A stretch of DNA of 64,000 nt from Salinivenus lutea (lineage in GTDB: Bacteria; Bacteroidota; Rhodothermia; Rhodothermales; Salinibacteraceae), in assembly GCA_002894685.1 (NCBI GenBank), contig NCRC01000010.1, positions 49,813 through 113,812 of the forward strand. Reading direction: 5' to 3'. Positions 10,440 to 18,905 of the stretch are shown in pieces (the stretch's first letter is position 1; every line of letters begins with the position of its first letter). Below the pieces are notes generated by a model. The model was not told where the DNA came from. It searched no databases and saw only the letters and a program-made list of their open reading frames with translations. A program made the translations under genes and the position numbers.

Positions 10440-10922
10440 CTAGGACGCGTCGTCGGAGCGGAGGGTGAGGCGGCGTCGCTGGGGGGCGACGTGGGTGAGG
10501 TGCAGGCGGAGGGTCTCCGGGGGCAGGAGGGACTCGACCCGATCGGCCCACTCGATGACCGTGAGGCCGGGGCCGTGCACGTACTCCTCGAAGCCCAGCT
10601 CCACGAACTCGTCGGGGGTCTGCACGCGGTAGGCGTCGAAGTGATGGAGGGGACGGTCGCCGTCGTCGTACGTGTGCAGGATGGTGAACGTAGGGCTTCG
10701 CACGGCGGTGGCGTCCAGGCCGAGGCCCTTCGCGATGCCTTTCACGAGGTGGGTTTTGCCGGTCCCCAGGTCGCCGTACAGGGCCACGACGGCGCCAGGC
10801 CCCAGCCGCTCGGCCAACCGCGCGCCCAGTGCCGTCGTCTTATCCACCGAATCGGTGGTGGCGGGGAAGAGCGCCTGGGCGCTGGAATGTTGAGGGGGAG
10901 GACGTTGAACGTCGTCTGACAT
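10440..10922 (-). CDS. tsaE: tRNA threonylcarbamoyladenosine biosynthesis ATPase TsaE
   Basis: This 160-residue ATPase works with TsaB and TsaD to make the universal t6A37 modification on ANN-decoding tRNAs. It has Walker A LYGDLGTGKTHLVKGIA, the RSPTFTILHTY segment, HFDAYR and the Walker B-like LTVIEWADRVE, all family hallmarks. The ATG at 10922 gives a slightly long N-terminus. Residues about 3-15 (DVQRPPPQHSSAQ) are encoded by a TTGAACGT-type low-complexity repeat and look like recruited intergenic sequence. The true start could be a few codons later. Neighbours are folC downstream and porX upstream on the same strand. Confidence 0.93.
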   Translation of the reverse strand: MSDDVQRPPPQHSSAQALFPATTDSVDKTTALGARLAERLGPGAVVALYGDLGTGKTHLVKGIAKGLGLDATAVRSPTFTILHTYDDGDRPLHHFDAYRVQTPDEFVELGFEEYVHGPGLTVIEWADRVESLLPPETLRLHLTHVAPQRRRLTLRSDDAS

Positions 10923-10970
10923 GGTGCGTCTGGGCTGGAATGAGGCACCCCCAAGTCGCCCGCCCACGGG

Positions 10971-12530
10971 CTATCGAGGCGTGAGGGTGGCGATGGGGAG
11001 GATCATCTCCTGCATCGAGGCGCCGCCGTGCTGCAGGGTGTCGCGGTAGAGGTTCTCGTAGTGGTGGAAGTTCGTCGGGTAGACGAAATAGAAGTCCTCC
11101 TTCGCGAAGATGTAGTTCGTGTTCATGTTGTAGCTGGGAAGGCCGAAGGTCTCCGGCTCGCGGACAAAAATGGCCTCCTCCTCTTCGCACTTCAGGTTGC
11201 GGCCATACTTGTAGCGCAGGGCGGTCGACGTTTCGCGGTCGCCGATCACCTTGCTGGAGCGCAGGCTGCGGATGGCCCCGTGGTCGGTCGTGAGCACGAT
11301 CGTGCAGTCCTGCTGGGCAAGGGTCTGGAAGGCATCGTAGAGCCACGAGTGCTCGAACCAGGTGCGGGTGAGGGCGCGGTACGCCTCCTCGTCCGGCGCC
11401 AGCTCCTTGAGCACGTCGGAGTCGGAGCGGCTGTGGGCGAGGATGTCGACGAAGTTGACGACGACGGCGCTCAGGTCGTGCTGCGTGAGGTTGGTGGCCT
11501 CCTCGGCGAACGACTGTCCTTCCTCGCCGGTGATGAGCTTGTCGTAGCGCACGTTCGCGTCGCCGCGGCCGTGGCGCTCCAGCTGGGCGTGGAGCAACTC
11601 CTCCTCGTACTGGTTGCGGCTGTGCTCGCTCTCCTCGTCGGTCGTCCACGCCCCGGGGAACTGATCCACCAGGTCCACCGGCAGCAGGCCGCTGAAGATG
11701 GCGTTGCGCGAGTAGGGCGTGGCGGTGGGAAGGATGCTGTAGTAGAAGTCCGTGTCGATGGCGAAGTGATCGGACAGCAGCGCCTCGAAGGTGCGCCACT
11801 GGTCGTAGCGCAGGCAGTCGATCACGAAAAGCACGACCGGTTCGTCGCCCATCTCCGGGAGCACGAACTCCGGGACCACCTCGTGTGAGAGCGGGGGGCG
11901 GTCCGCGTCGGGGGGGTCGTCCGCGTGGGCGATCCAGTCCGCGTACTGCTGCTCGACGAACGTGCCGAACGTGTCGTTCGCGTCCTCGAACTGGTCCTGA
12001 AAAATTTGCCGGGCGCCCTCGTCGCCCTCCAGCTCCAGGTCGTAGCGGACGAGCGTGCGGTAGAGCTCGGTCCACTTCGTGTGCGACAGCGGCTCGCGGA
12101 GGGCCTGCGAGATGTCGTTGAACGACTCCAGGTACTTCTGCGAGAGGGTTTCCTGGCGGAGCTGGGACTGCTCCAGCAGCCGCTTGCAGGTGAGCAGGAT
12201 CTGGCTGGGGTTGACCGGCTTGGTGAGGTAGTCGTCGATCTGGCTGCCCAGGGCCTGCTCCATCAGGTCCTCCGCCTCGCTCTTGGTGACGAGTACCACG
12301 GGGAGCTCGGGCCGCTCGGCCTTCATCGCCTCAAGCACCTCCAGGCCGTCCATCCCGGGCATCTGCTCGTCGAGCAGCACCACGTGGAAGGCGGTGTCCC
12401 GCACCAGGTCGACGGCGTCGGCCCCGTTGGCGGACGTCGACACGTCGTACCCCTTGTCTTCCAGGAACATAACGTGGGATTTGAGCAGGTCGATCTCGTC
12501 GTCGACCCAGAGGATGTGGGGCGTGCTCAT
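10971..12530 (-). CDS. porX: PorX-type response regulator with PglZ/alkaline-phosphatase-like output domain
   Basis: This 519-residue protein has an N-terminal receiver domain (residues 1-125) with the acidic pair Asp10/Asp11, phosphoacceptor Asp54 in VVLLDEQMPGMDG and Lys in LTKPVNP. A helical linker leads into a PglZ-type phosphodiesterase domain, with metal- and nucleophile-type motifs VIDCLRYDQW, TATPYSRNAIFSG, VNFVDILAHSRS and TTDHGAI. The architecture and length match PorX, the regulator that with PorY and sigma factor SigP controls the type IX secretion system in Bacteroidota. ATG 12530 (MSTPHILWVDDE) is the only start giving a canonical receiver. No porY lies in the window. Confidence 0.92.
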   Translation of the reverse strand: MSTPHILWVDDEIDLLKSHVMFLEDKGYDVSTSANGADAVDLVRDTAFHVVLLDEQMPGMDGLEVLEAMKAERPELPVVLVTKSEAEDLMEQALGSQIDDYLTKPVNPSQILLTCKRLLEQSQLRQETLSQKYLESFNDISQALREPLSHTKWTELYRTLVRYDLELEGDEGARQIFQDQFEDANDTFGTFVEQQYADWIAHADDPPDADRPPLSHEVVPEFVLPEMGDEPVVLFVIDCLRYDQWRTFEALLSDHFAIDTDFYYSILPTATPYSRNAIFSGLLPVDLVDQFPGAWTTDEESEHSRNQYEEELLHAQLERHGRGDANVRYDKLITGEEGQSFAEEATNLTQHDLSAVVVNFVDILAHSRSDSDVLKELAPDEEAYRALTRTWFEHSWLYDAFQTLAQQDCTIVLTTDHGAIRSLRSSKVIGDRETSTALRYKYGRNLKCEEEEAIFVREPETFGLPSYNMNTNYIFAKEDFYFVYPTNFHHYENLYRDTLQHGGASMQEMILPIATLTPR

Positions 12531-12733
12531 GGAGGAGCCGGGACTGTGGGGAGGAAACGGAGGGGACTCGAGGTGGGCCTGCTCCTCTGTACCTTCCGGG
12601 GGCCAAAACGTTCGGCGGCAGCCGGTCTGGGCGGGCGGCCCGATCAACGGGGACCGTAGGGGCTCCGAACGTTTCGCGCGTCGCTCCGTGTTTGGACCGC
12701 TCCGTCTTTTCTGTCCCAACCGGTCCCCCGGCC

Positions 12734-13396
12734 ATGTCTGCACAGTCCATTGGTCTCTCCGACGAGCTCCACGAGTACCTGCTGTCGGTGTCGCTCCGGG
12801 AGTCGGAGGCCATGCGACAGCTGCGCGAGGAGACCGCCGAGCACCCGATGTCGCAGATGCAGATTGCGCCGGAGCAGGCCCAGTTTTTCCAGTTCCTGAT
12901 CCGCCTCATCGGCGCCCGACGCACGCTGGAGGTAGGCGTGTTTACCGGCTACAGCGCGCTGGCCGTGGCCGAGGTGCTCCCGCCCAACGGCGAGGTGGTG
13001 GCGTGTGACGTGAGTGAGGAGTACACGCAGGTGGCCCGCCGCCACTGGCGCGCGGCCGGCGTGGCCGACACCATCGACCTTCGCCTCGCCCCGGCCGCCG
13101 AGACGCTCGACGCCCTCCTGGACGACGGGCAGGCCGGCACGTTCGACTTCGCGTTCATCGACGCGGACAAGGAGCCCTACGACACGTACTACGAGCAGTC
13201 GCTGCGCCTGCTGCGGCCCGGCGGCGTGGTGGCGCTCGACAACATGTTTCGGGACGGGCGCGTGACGGAGGCGGACGTGGAGGACGAGAGCGTCCGCGCC
13301 ATTCAGCGCCTCAACCAGAAAATCCACGACGACGACCGCGTGGACTTGAGCCTGCTGCCGCTGGCCGATGGCGTGACGCTGGCGATGAAGCGGTGA
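12734..13396 (+). CDS. SAM-dependent O-methyltransferase, caffeoyl-CoA OMT-like
   Basis: This 220-residue class I methyltransferase belongs to the family of small cation-dependent O-methyltransferases (family 3). LEVGVFTGYSALAVAEVLP (about residues 61-79) is the SAM-binding glycine-rich loop. ACDVSEE is motif II. DFAFIDADKEPYDTYYEQSLRLLRPGGVVALDNMF carries the Asp residues that bind the divalent metal. The substrate is not predictable; bacterial homologues methylate diverse catechols. ATG 12734 is used; an upstream in-frame start would add only 14 unconserved residues. It is divergent from porX, with about 200 bases between, so that gap likely holds both promoters. Confidence 0.9.
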   Translation: MSAQSIGLSDELHEYLLSVSLRESEAMRQLREETAEHPMSQMQIAPEQAQFFQFLIRLIGARRTLEVGVFTGYSALAVAEVLPPNGEVVACDVSEEYTQVARRHWRAAGVADTIDLRLAPAAETLDALLDDGQAGTFDFAFIDADKEPYDTYYEQSLRLLRPGGVVALDNMFRDGRVTEADVEDESVRAIQRLNQKIHDDDRVDLSLLPLADGVTLAMKR

Positions 13397-13412
13397 CTGG
13401 CGCGGCGGGGCG

Positions 13413-14699
13413 TCAGGGCACGCCCGTCGACGCCGCCTCCGCCAGTCGGTCGGCGAGGCCGACGAGGTTGAAGACGTGCAGGTAGCGGTGGATCGCGGTT
13501 TGCAGGCGCCACTGAACGTAGGCGTCGGGGTCGCGGTACGCCGACACGTTCTCGTACAGCGCCCCGCGGGCCTGCCGCACCGCCGGGGCCGTCCACACGT
13601 AGCGGCTGCCGGTGTCCACGAGCCAGCGCTGTCGCTCGTCGGGCAATTCCGCAAAGGCAGTGCCCTCCTCCTCGGGGCGCAGCCACTTGCGCCAGCGCCC
13701 GCTCTCTACGACCGCCGTCCGCAGGGCGTCGCGCAGACCCGCGTCGTGCCCCAGGCGCTGCTCCAGCGCCTCCAGCTCACGGAGGGCGTCGGCCTCCACG
13801 GCCGAGAGGCCCGGGCCCACGTTGGCCCCGCCAACCCCGCTCAGCGGATACTGCTCGGGGGCCGCCACATCGTCGGTGTAGTGCCCCTTGAGCAGGGCGC
13901 CGAGGTGCTGTTGGGCTTCGGCGGCGAGCCAGCGGGCGCGGTCCGGGTCGAAGGCGGGCGAGGCGAGGGCCGTGCCCACGTCGCCGACGACGAACGACGG
14001 GCGGGGCAGGGAAGTGCTGTCGAGCGCCTCGGCGAGCCGGGTGCAAAACGATCGGAAGCGCGTCCTGCTGTCGGGGCCGTCGGTCTCCTCCACCCCCACC
14101 TCGTAGGCCACGGGGCCGCGGCCGGCGGCCCGGCGTGCCTCCTCTGCGTGGCGCATGAGGGCGAGCGTGCGCTCAACGAGGCGGTCGACCGGCACGGGTG
14201 CCGCTGCGGGCCGCCCGAGATCGGCCGTCGGGTCGAGGTGGAGGAGGTCGTAGCCCGCCTCCACACAGGCCGTGAGGGACTGCTTGGTTTCGGCCAGGGC
14301 GGCGTCGTAGTCGAGCTCGTTCTGCACGTGGGCGTCTTTTTTCCAGGGGCCGCCGTGGTCGAGGCCGAGAAAGACCGGCACGTCGAGGCCCAGTCGCTCC
14401 GCCTCGGCGTCGACGAACGCGGCGAAGGCGCGGGGCGTCCAGCCGGTGTAGCCCCCGTCGCGGTCGACCTGGTTGAGGGTCGCGGCGAAGAGGAGCGGGG
14501 CTCGGGCGTCCTGGGCGGCGTGCAGTGCCGCGCGGGCCACCGCCTCGGAGTTGGGGCACACCGCCAGCAGGGTGTGGCGGGGGCCGGGCCGCGCGGGGTC
14601 GTCCAACAGGCCCCGAAGCAGCCGGCCCAGGTAGGCGACTGGAGCCGCGTCGGCGGCCGCGGCCTGCATCCGGAGAAGTGAATCGGACGAAGAGGGCAT
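13413..14699 (-). CDS. KbaZ/GatZ-like tagatose-bisphosphate aldolase non-catalytic subunit family
   Basis: This 428-residue protein resembles GatZ/KbaZ: a LLAVCPNSEAVARAALHAA strand-helix, the NQVDRDGGYTGWTP motif, and VFLGLDHGGPW with a following KQSLTACVEAGYDLLHLDPT segment. In enterobacteria GatZ/KbaZ stabilises the catalytic class II aldolase GatY/KbaY. No GatY/KbaY gene, sugar transporter or sugar kinase is present here, so it may act alone on another substrate. ATG 14699 is chosen; the in-frame TTG at 14786 would add 29 atypical residues. It converges with the methyltransferase, 16 bases apart. Confidence 0.82.
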   Translation of the reverse strand: MPSSSDSLLRMQAAAADAAPVAYLGRLLRGLLDDPARPGPRHTLLAVCPNSEAVARAALHAAQDARAPLLFAATLNQVDRDGGYTGWTPRAFAAFVDAEAERLGLDVPVFLGLDHGGPWKKDAHVQNELDYDAALAETKQSLTACVEAGYDLLHLDPTADLGRPAAAPVPVDRLVERTLALMRHAEEARRAAGRGPVAYEVGVEETDGPDSRTRFRSFCTRLAEALDSTSLPRPSFVVGDVGTALASPAFDPDRARWLAAEAQQHLGALLKGHYTDDVAAPEQYPLSGVGGANVGPGLSAVEADALRELEALEQRLGHDAGLRDALRTAVVESGRWRKWLRPEEEGTAFAELPDERQRWLVDTGSRYVWTAPAVRQARGALYENVSAYRDPDAYVQWRLQTAIHRYLHVFNLVGLADRLAEAASTGVP

Positions 14700-14795
14700 G
14701 GCAAAAGGCGGACCGGTGAGGTGGAAAAGGGGCAACTGCTCCCCGAAGTCGAGGGTTTCCGCGTCTGGAATCGCTTCCGAAATCAACGAGTTTTA

Positions 14796-14823
14796 TAAAT
14801 TTCCACATTTCCACTTCACATTG
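14796..14823. repeat. Short periodic TTTCCACA-type repeat
   Basis: The stretch reads as successive variants of ATTTCCACATTTCCACTTCACA between the KbaZ-like gene and the TonB receptor. It is AT-rich against a GC-rich background. It belongs with the other boundary low-complexity repeats in this window. The rest of the ~300-base gap (14700-14997) shows no gene. Confidence 0.5.
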
Positions 14824-14997
14824 TCATGAGAGGGCTGTACTTTAGGCCTTCACAGAATCGACGCTCACCACGTGCCATGACCCGAGAGGGCCGATCGACC
14901 GTGGGGGCCTGCGGGTAGGCTCCCACGGGAAATTTCTTTCGGATCGCGACTTCTGCTTCGTTCGACTTGTTTCGACGCACAACCGCTCTTGCCTCTG

Positions 14998-17748
14998 ATG
15001 ACGATACGCTACGCCTTATCGCTCCTGTTCGTGAGTCTTGTTGGGTTGTTGGCGGCGGGCCCCGCCGCGGCTCAGCAGACGGGGACCCTTGCCGGAACGG
15101 TTACCGACACGGAGGGCGAGCCGCTGCCGGGGGCCAACGTCGCGCTTCTTGACACCGAGAGCGGCACGTCCGTGGGGGCCGACGGGACGTACCGGATCAC
15201 CGGCATCACGCCCGGGTCGTACACCGTTCGGGTCTCGTTCGTGGGATACCGGACGATTGAGCAAGAGGTCACCATCGAGGCCGGTGTGACCGTCGAACAG
15301 GACTACGAGATGCGTCGGGAGGCGCTTCAGGGGGAGGGCGTGACGGTCACCGTCGGGTCCCGCGCCCGGAACGTGGCGGCGGAGGACATGGCCGTGCCGG
15401 TCGATGTGTACGGGGCCGACGAAATCGAAAATGCCGGGGCGTTCGAAACCGGGCGCATTCTCGAGCAGATCTCGCCGTCGGTCAACTTTCCCCAGAACAC
15501 TCTGTCGGACGGCATGGACGCCCTGCGGTCGTTCACGATGCGTGGCCTGAGCCCCGACCAGTCGCTCGTGTTGGTCAACGGAAAGCGCCGGCACAAGACG
15601 GCCCTCGTCAATCGGTTGGGCGGTGGCGTGCAGGGCGGGTCGAGTCCCATTGACCTGAATGCCATTCCGGCCAACGCCATTCAGCGGATGGAGGTGCTCC
15701 GCGATGGGGCCTCGTCGCAGTACGGATCGGATGCCATTGCCGGGGTCGTCAATGTTCGGTTGAAGGAGGAACCGATTGACCCGACCATCGAGACCCGACT
15801 GGGGGGATACGTCACCGATCCGTATTCGAATGACGGGACCACGTACAGCGTCCGGCCCTCCTTTGGCGTCGAGCTGGGCGAGGAGGGTGGCTTCCTCAAT
15901 TTCTTTGGCGAGTACCGCCTTCGCACGCCTACCAATCGGGCGGGGCCCGCCAACTACAACCTCGGCAAGGGCAGTGCCGACGAGATTGCGGACGTGGATG
16001 GCGACGGTCTCTTCGAGATCGTGGACAAAAACGATACGGTGGAGCAGCCGGGATTCCACTGGGGCGACGGGCGGTCCGAGAATTACCTGATGTGGGTCAA
16101 CGGGGCCTACCCCATTGCCAACGTGGACGCCGAGCAACCGACCGAGGTGTACGCCTTCGGGGGGTACAGCTACCGCAAGGGAGAGGGGCAGGGCTTCTAC
16201 CGCACGGAGTCGGACGACCGGAACTGGGAGCAGATCTATCCGGAAGGGTTCCTGCCGAACTTCGAGAACCCGATCAACGACTACTCGGTGTCGCTGGGAC
16301 TCCGGGGGGCCGTCGGGGACTGGAACTACGACGTGAACGCCCAGACGGGGCGCAATGACTTCCAATACAACATCACGAATACGCTCAATGCCAGCTACGG
16401 CCCGTTCCTCGAAAACAATCAGACCGAGTTCTACGCCGGGTCGGTGAAGCTGCGGGAGTCGCACCTTCAGGCAGATTTTGACCGCACCTACGAGGTGGGC
16501 TTCGCTTCGCCGCTCAATGTGGCGGCGGGGGCGGTTTTCCGGGCCGACACCTACGAGATTGACGCCGGCGAAGAGGCCTCCTGGGCCGCCGGGCCGTGGG
16601 AGATTGCACAGGACGGCAGCGTGCCCGCGCAGGGATCGCAGGTTTTCCCCGGCTTTCGGCCAGAGCAGGAGGTGAACGAGACGCGGACCAATGTCGGCAC
16701 TTACGTGGATCTGGAGGCCGACGTGTTCGATCCCCTGCTTGTGAACGTCGCCGGACGGTTTGAGAATTACAGCGACTTCGGCTCCACCCTCAACGGAAAG
16801 GTGGCCCTGCGCTTTGAGCCTGTTCAGCAGGTGGCCTTCCGGGGCACGGCCCAGACGGGCTTCCGGGCGCCCAATCAGGCCCAGAAGTTCTTCTCGAAGG
16901 TGTCGACCACCTTCATCGACAACGTGCCCTTTGAGACGGGCATCTTCCGCACCACCGGGCCCATTGCCGAGCGATTTGGGGTCCAGGAGTTGAAAGAGGA
17001 AACGTCGGTCAACTTCAGCGGCGGCATTATCCTGAAGCCGTTCGACCAGTTTCAGATCTCGGCCGATTACTTCAATATCCAGATCGACGACCGCATCATC
17101 CTGTCGGGAGACATTGGGGTGGGCGACAACCTGAGTCCGGAGGCGCAGCAGAACATCCGGGATCTGCTGAGCGCGACGGGTGCGGAGACGGCGAGTTTCT
17201 TCACAAACGCCATCGACACCGAGACGCAAGGCGTCGACATCACTTCGAAGTACGCGGTTCTGTTGGCCGAGGGCGTGCAGCTTCAGCTTCGCGGGGCCTT
17301 TAACTGGACGCAGAGTGACGTGGTGGGCGGGCCCCGAAATCCGGAGGAGCTTAGTGACGAGTTCGATGAGCAGATCTTTGGGCGCGTTGCGCAGAAGGAG
17401 CTGACGGAAGAGACGCCTTCTACGACGAGCAAGCTGAGTGCGTCGCTCACGGCGGGGCCTGTCGATCTGAGCCTGAATGGCTCGCGCTATGGGGAAATCC
17501 TGGTGCCGTTCAACGACCCGGAGCAGGACTATACGCTGAGCCCGGAGTACACCTTCGGGGGCGAAATTGGGTATCGGGCCTTCAACGATCAGGTCAGCCT
17601 CGCGATTGGGGCGCGCAACCTCTTCGACAATTACCCGGACCTCCCGCCCACGCAGGGGACGTTTGATATCATCCTGCCCTACAATCGCGCCTCTCCCATC
17701 GGCTTCAACGGCCGGTTCGTCTACAGCCGGCTTACGATTACGCTGTAG
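14998..17748 (+). CDS. TonB-dependent outer membrane receptor with carboxypeptidase-regulatory-like domain
   Basis: This is a 916-residue protein. A signal peptide covers residues 1 to about 25 (hydrophobic run then AAAQQ). A carboxypeptidase-regulatory-like beta-sandwich lies at about 26-110 (GTVTDTEGEPLPGANVALL, then SFVGYRTIEQEV). The plug domain (about 125-260) contains FTMRGLSPDQSLVLVNGKRRH and IERMEV-like IQRMEVLRDGASSQYGSDA. A C-terminal 22-strand-type barrel ends in FVYSRLTITL. Such receptors import large substrates across the outer membrane with TonB energy. Substrate is unknown; no SusD partner follows, but a fasciclin lipoprotein does. The ATG at 14998 gives a good signal peptide. 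Confidence 0.93.
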   Translation: MTIRYALSLLFVSLVGLLAAGPAAAQQTGTLAGTVTDTEGEPLPGANVALLDTESGTSVGADGTYRITGITPGSYTVRVSFVGYRTIEQEVTIEAGVTVEQDYEMRREALQGEGVTVTVGSRARNVAAEDMAVPVDVYGADEIENAGAFETGRILEQISPSVNFPQNTLSDGMDALRSFTMRGLSPDQSLVLVNGKRRHKTALVNRLGGGVQGGSSPIDLNAIPANAIQRMEVLRDGASSQYGSDAIAGVVNVRLKEEPIDPTIETRLGGYVTDPYSNDGTTYSVRPSFGVELGEEGGFLNFFGEYRLRTPTNRAGPANYNLGKGSADEIADVDGDGLFEIVDKNDTVEQPGFHWGDGRSENYLMWVNGAYPIANVDAEQPTEVYAFGGYSYRKGEGQGFYRTESDDRNWEQIYPEGFLPNFENPINDYSVSLGLRGAVGDWNYDVNAQTGRNDFQYNITNTLNASYGPFLENNQTEFYAGSVKLRESHLQADFDRTYEVGFASPLNVAAGAVFRADTYEIDAGEEASWAAGPWEIAQDGSVPAQGSQVFPGFRPEQEVNETRTNVGTYVDLEADVFDPLLVNVAGRFENYSDFGSTLNGKVALRFEPVQQVAFRGTAQTGFRAPNQAQKFFSKVSTTFIDNVPFETGIFRTTGPIAERFGVQELKEETSVNFSGGIILKPFDQFQISADYFNIQIDDRIILSGDIGVGDNLSPEAQQNIRDLLSATGAETASFFTNAIDTETQGVDITSKYAVLLAEGVQLQLRGAFNWTQSDVVGGPRNPEELSDEFDEQIFGRVAQKELTEETPSTTSKLSASLTAGPVDLSLNGSRYGEILVPFNDPEQDYTLSPEYTFGGEIGYRAFNDQVSLAIGARNLFDNYPDLPPTQGTFDIILPYNRASPIGFNGRFVYSRLTITL

Positions 17749-17840
17749 CCTGTAAATGGCGGTCGGGGGGCGCTGGCCCGGTCCGCTCGGTACCTTCCGG
17801 AGTTTCCATTCGACTTTGCATTGAGACGATCCGTCTTTTC

Positions 17841-18782
17841 ATGATGACCGCTATTGCTACGCCCCGTGTTCGCTGGAGCCGCTTCGCCCTCGGACTGCTC
17901 GCCGTTGCCCTCGTGCTTGTCGGGTGCGATAGCGAGGACCTTGGCGATTCGGAACAGGTGGACCCCTCGATTGGAGACTACGTCGCCCAGGTGGAGGGCT
18001 TCAGTACGCTCAACGGAGCCGTTCAGGAGGTGGGCCTGTCGGGCGCACTGGAAGCGGACGGCCGCACGCTGTTTGCGCCGTTGAACAGTGCATTCGACCC
18101 GGCGATTGATCCCTCCCTCAACCCGGGGGTGGCGGAGAAGGTGATCCAGCACCACCTGGTGGAGGGAACGCAGCCCTCGTCGTCGCTCAGCGATGGACAG
18201 TCGATCACGCCCCTCGCGGGCAGCGATCTGGTCGTCGGGGTGGACGAGGGGGAGAATGCTGAAGACAACATCATCACGTCTGTCAATCGGGCCGCGGTCA
18301 CAAACGCCGACGCCAGTGCCTCGAACGGCCTGGTGCACGTGGTGGACGGCCTGCTGGCCGACGCGGTGGATCGTGCGACCCTGACGCCGCAGTTCTCCAT
18401 CTTTGCCCGACTGGTGAAGGAGGCGGACCTTGAGGGGCCTCTCCGCACCGGCAGCCGGACCGTTTTCGCGCCCACCAATAGCGCGCTTCTGGAGGCATTC
18501 GACGACAACGAGAACGGGGAAATCGAGAGCGGCGAGCTGCCGTCCACCGCGGCCGACGTGCTGCAGTACCACGTGCTCGACAGTGTCTTCCTCGCCGAAG
18601 ACGTGCCCACCTCCGAAACCGACGTGGTCACGCTGGAGGGCTCGGCCGTGACCGTCGTGCGGGACGGGGCGTCCGGGGCGGTGACGATCAACCCGAGCGA
18701 CGAGGGGGCAAGCGTATCGGTCGCGAACGTCGAGGTGGACAACGGCGTGATCCACGGCATCGACACTGTGCTTTTCCCGTAG
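17841..18782 (+). CDS. Lipoprotein with two fasciclin (FAS1) domains
   Basis: This is a 313-residue protein. A lipoprotein signal ends in LVLVGC with lipidated Cys29. Two FAS1 repeats follow, about residues 45-170 (LFAPLNSAFDPAID, then VHVVDGLLA) and 178-313 (TVFAPTNSALLEAF, then VIHGIDTVLFP). FAS1 domains mediate adhesion and surface protein interactions. It would be anchored in the outer or inner membrane facing the periplasm or surface. It follows the TonB receptor by 92 bases on the same strand and may be a co-expressed surface partner. ATG 17841 is followed directly by a second Met codon; either could start. Confidence 0.9.
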   Translation: MMTAIATPRVRWSRFALGLLAVALVLVGCDSEDLGDSEQVDPSIGDYVAQVEGFSTLNGAVQEVGLSGALEADGRTLFAPLNSAFDPAIDPSLNPGVAEKVIQHHLVEGTQPSSSLSDGQSITPLAGSDLVVGVDEGENAEDNIITSVNRAAVTNADASASNGLVHVVDGLLADAVDRATLTPQFSIFARLVKEADLEGPLRTGSRTVFAPTNSALLEAFDDNENGEIESGELPSTAADVLQYHVLDSVFLAEDVPTSETDVVTLEGSAVTVVRDGASGAVTINPSDEGASVSVANVEVDNGVIHGIDTVLFP

Positions 18783-18905
18783 CGGTGTGGAGAGACGGTC
18801 GCCCCCGCCGGATCTGACGCCCTCTCCGGTGGAACGCCGTCCCGCGGCCTCCGGTAGCAGGCGATCCTGCGTCGGTTCGTCCTTCCGAGCTCCACCGCGC
18901 CTCCT

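Noticed and set aside
14821..14845. Bacteroidota-type promoter for the TonB receptor
   Set aside because: TTG and TACTTTAG are present but the spacer is only 14 bases, too short for the consensus.
15016..17229. Minus-strand open frame of ~740 codons
   Set aside because: It is antisense to the TonB receptor, with no family motifs and biased composition.
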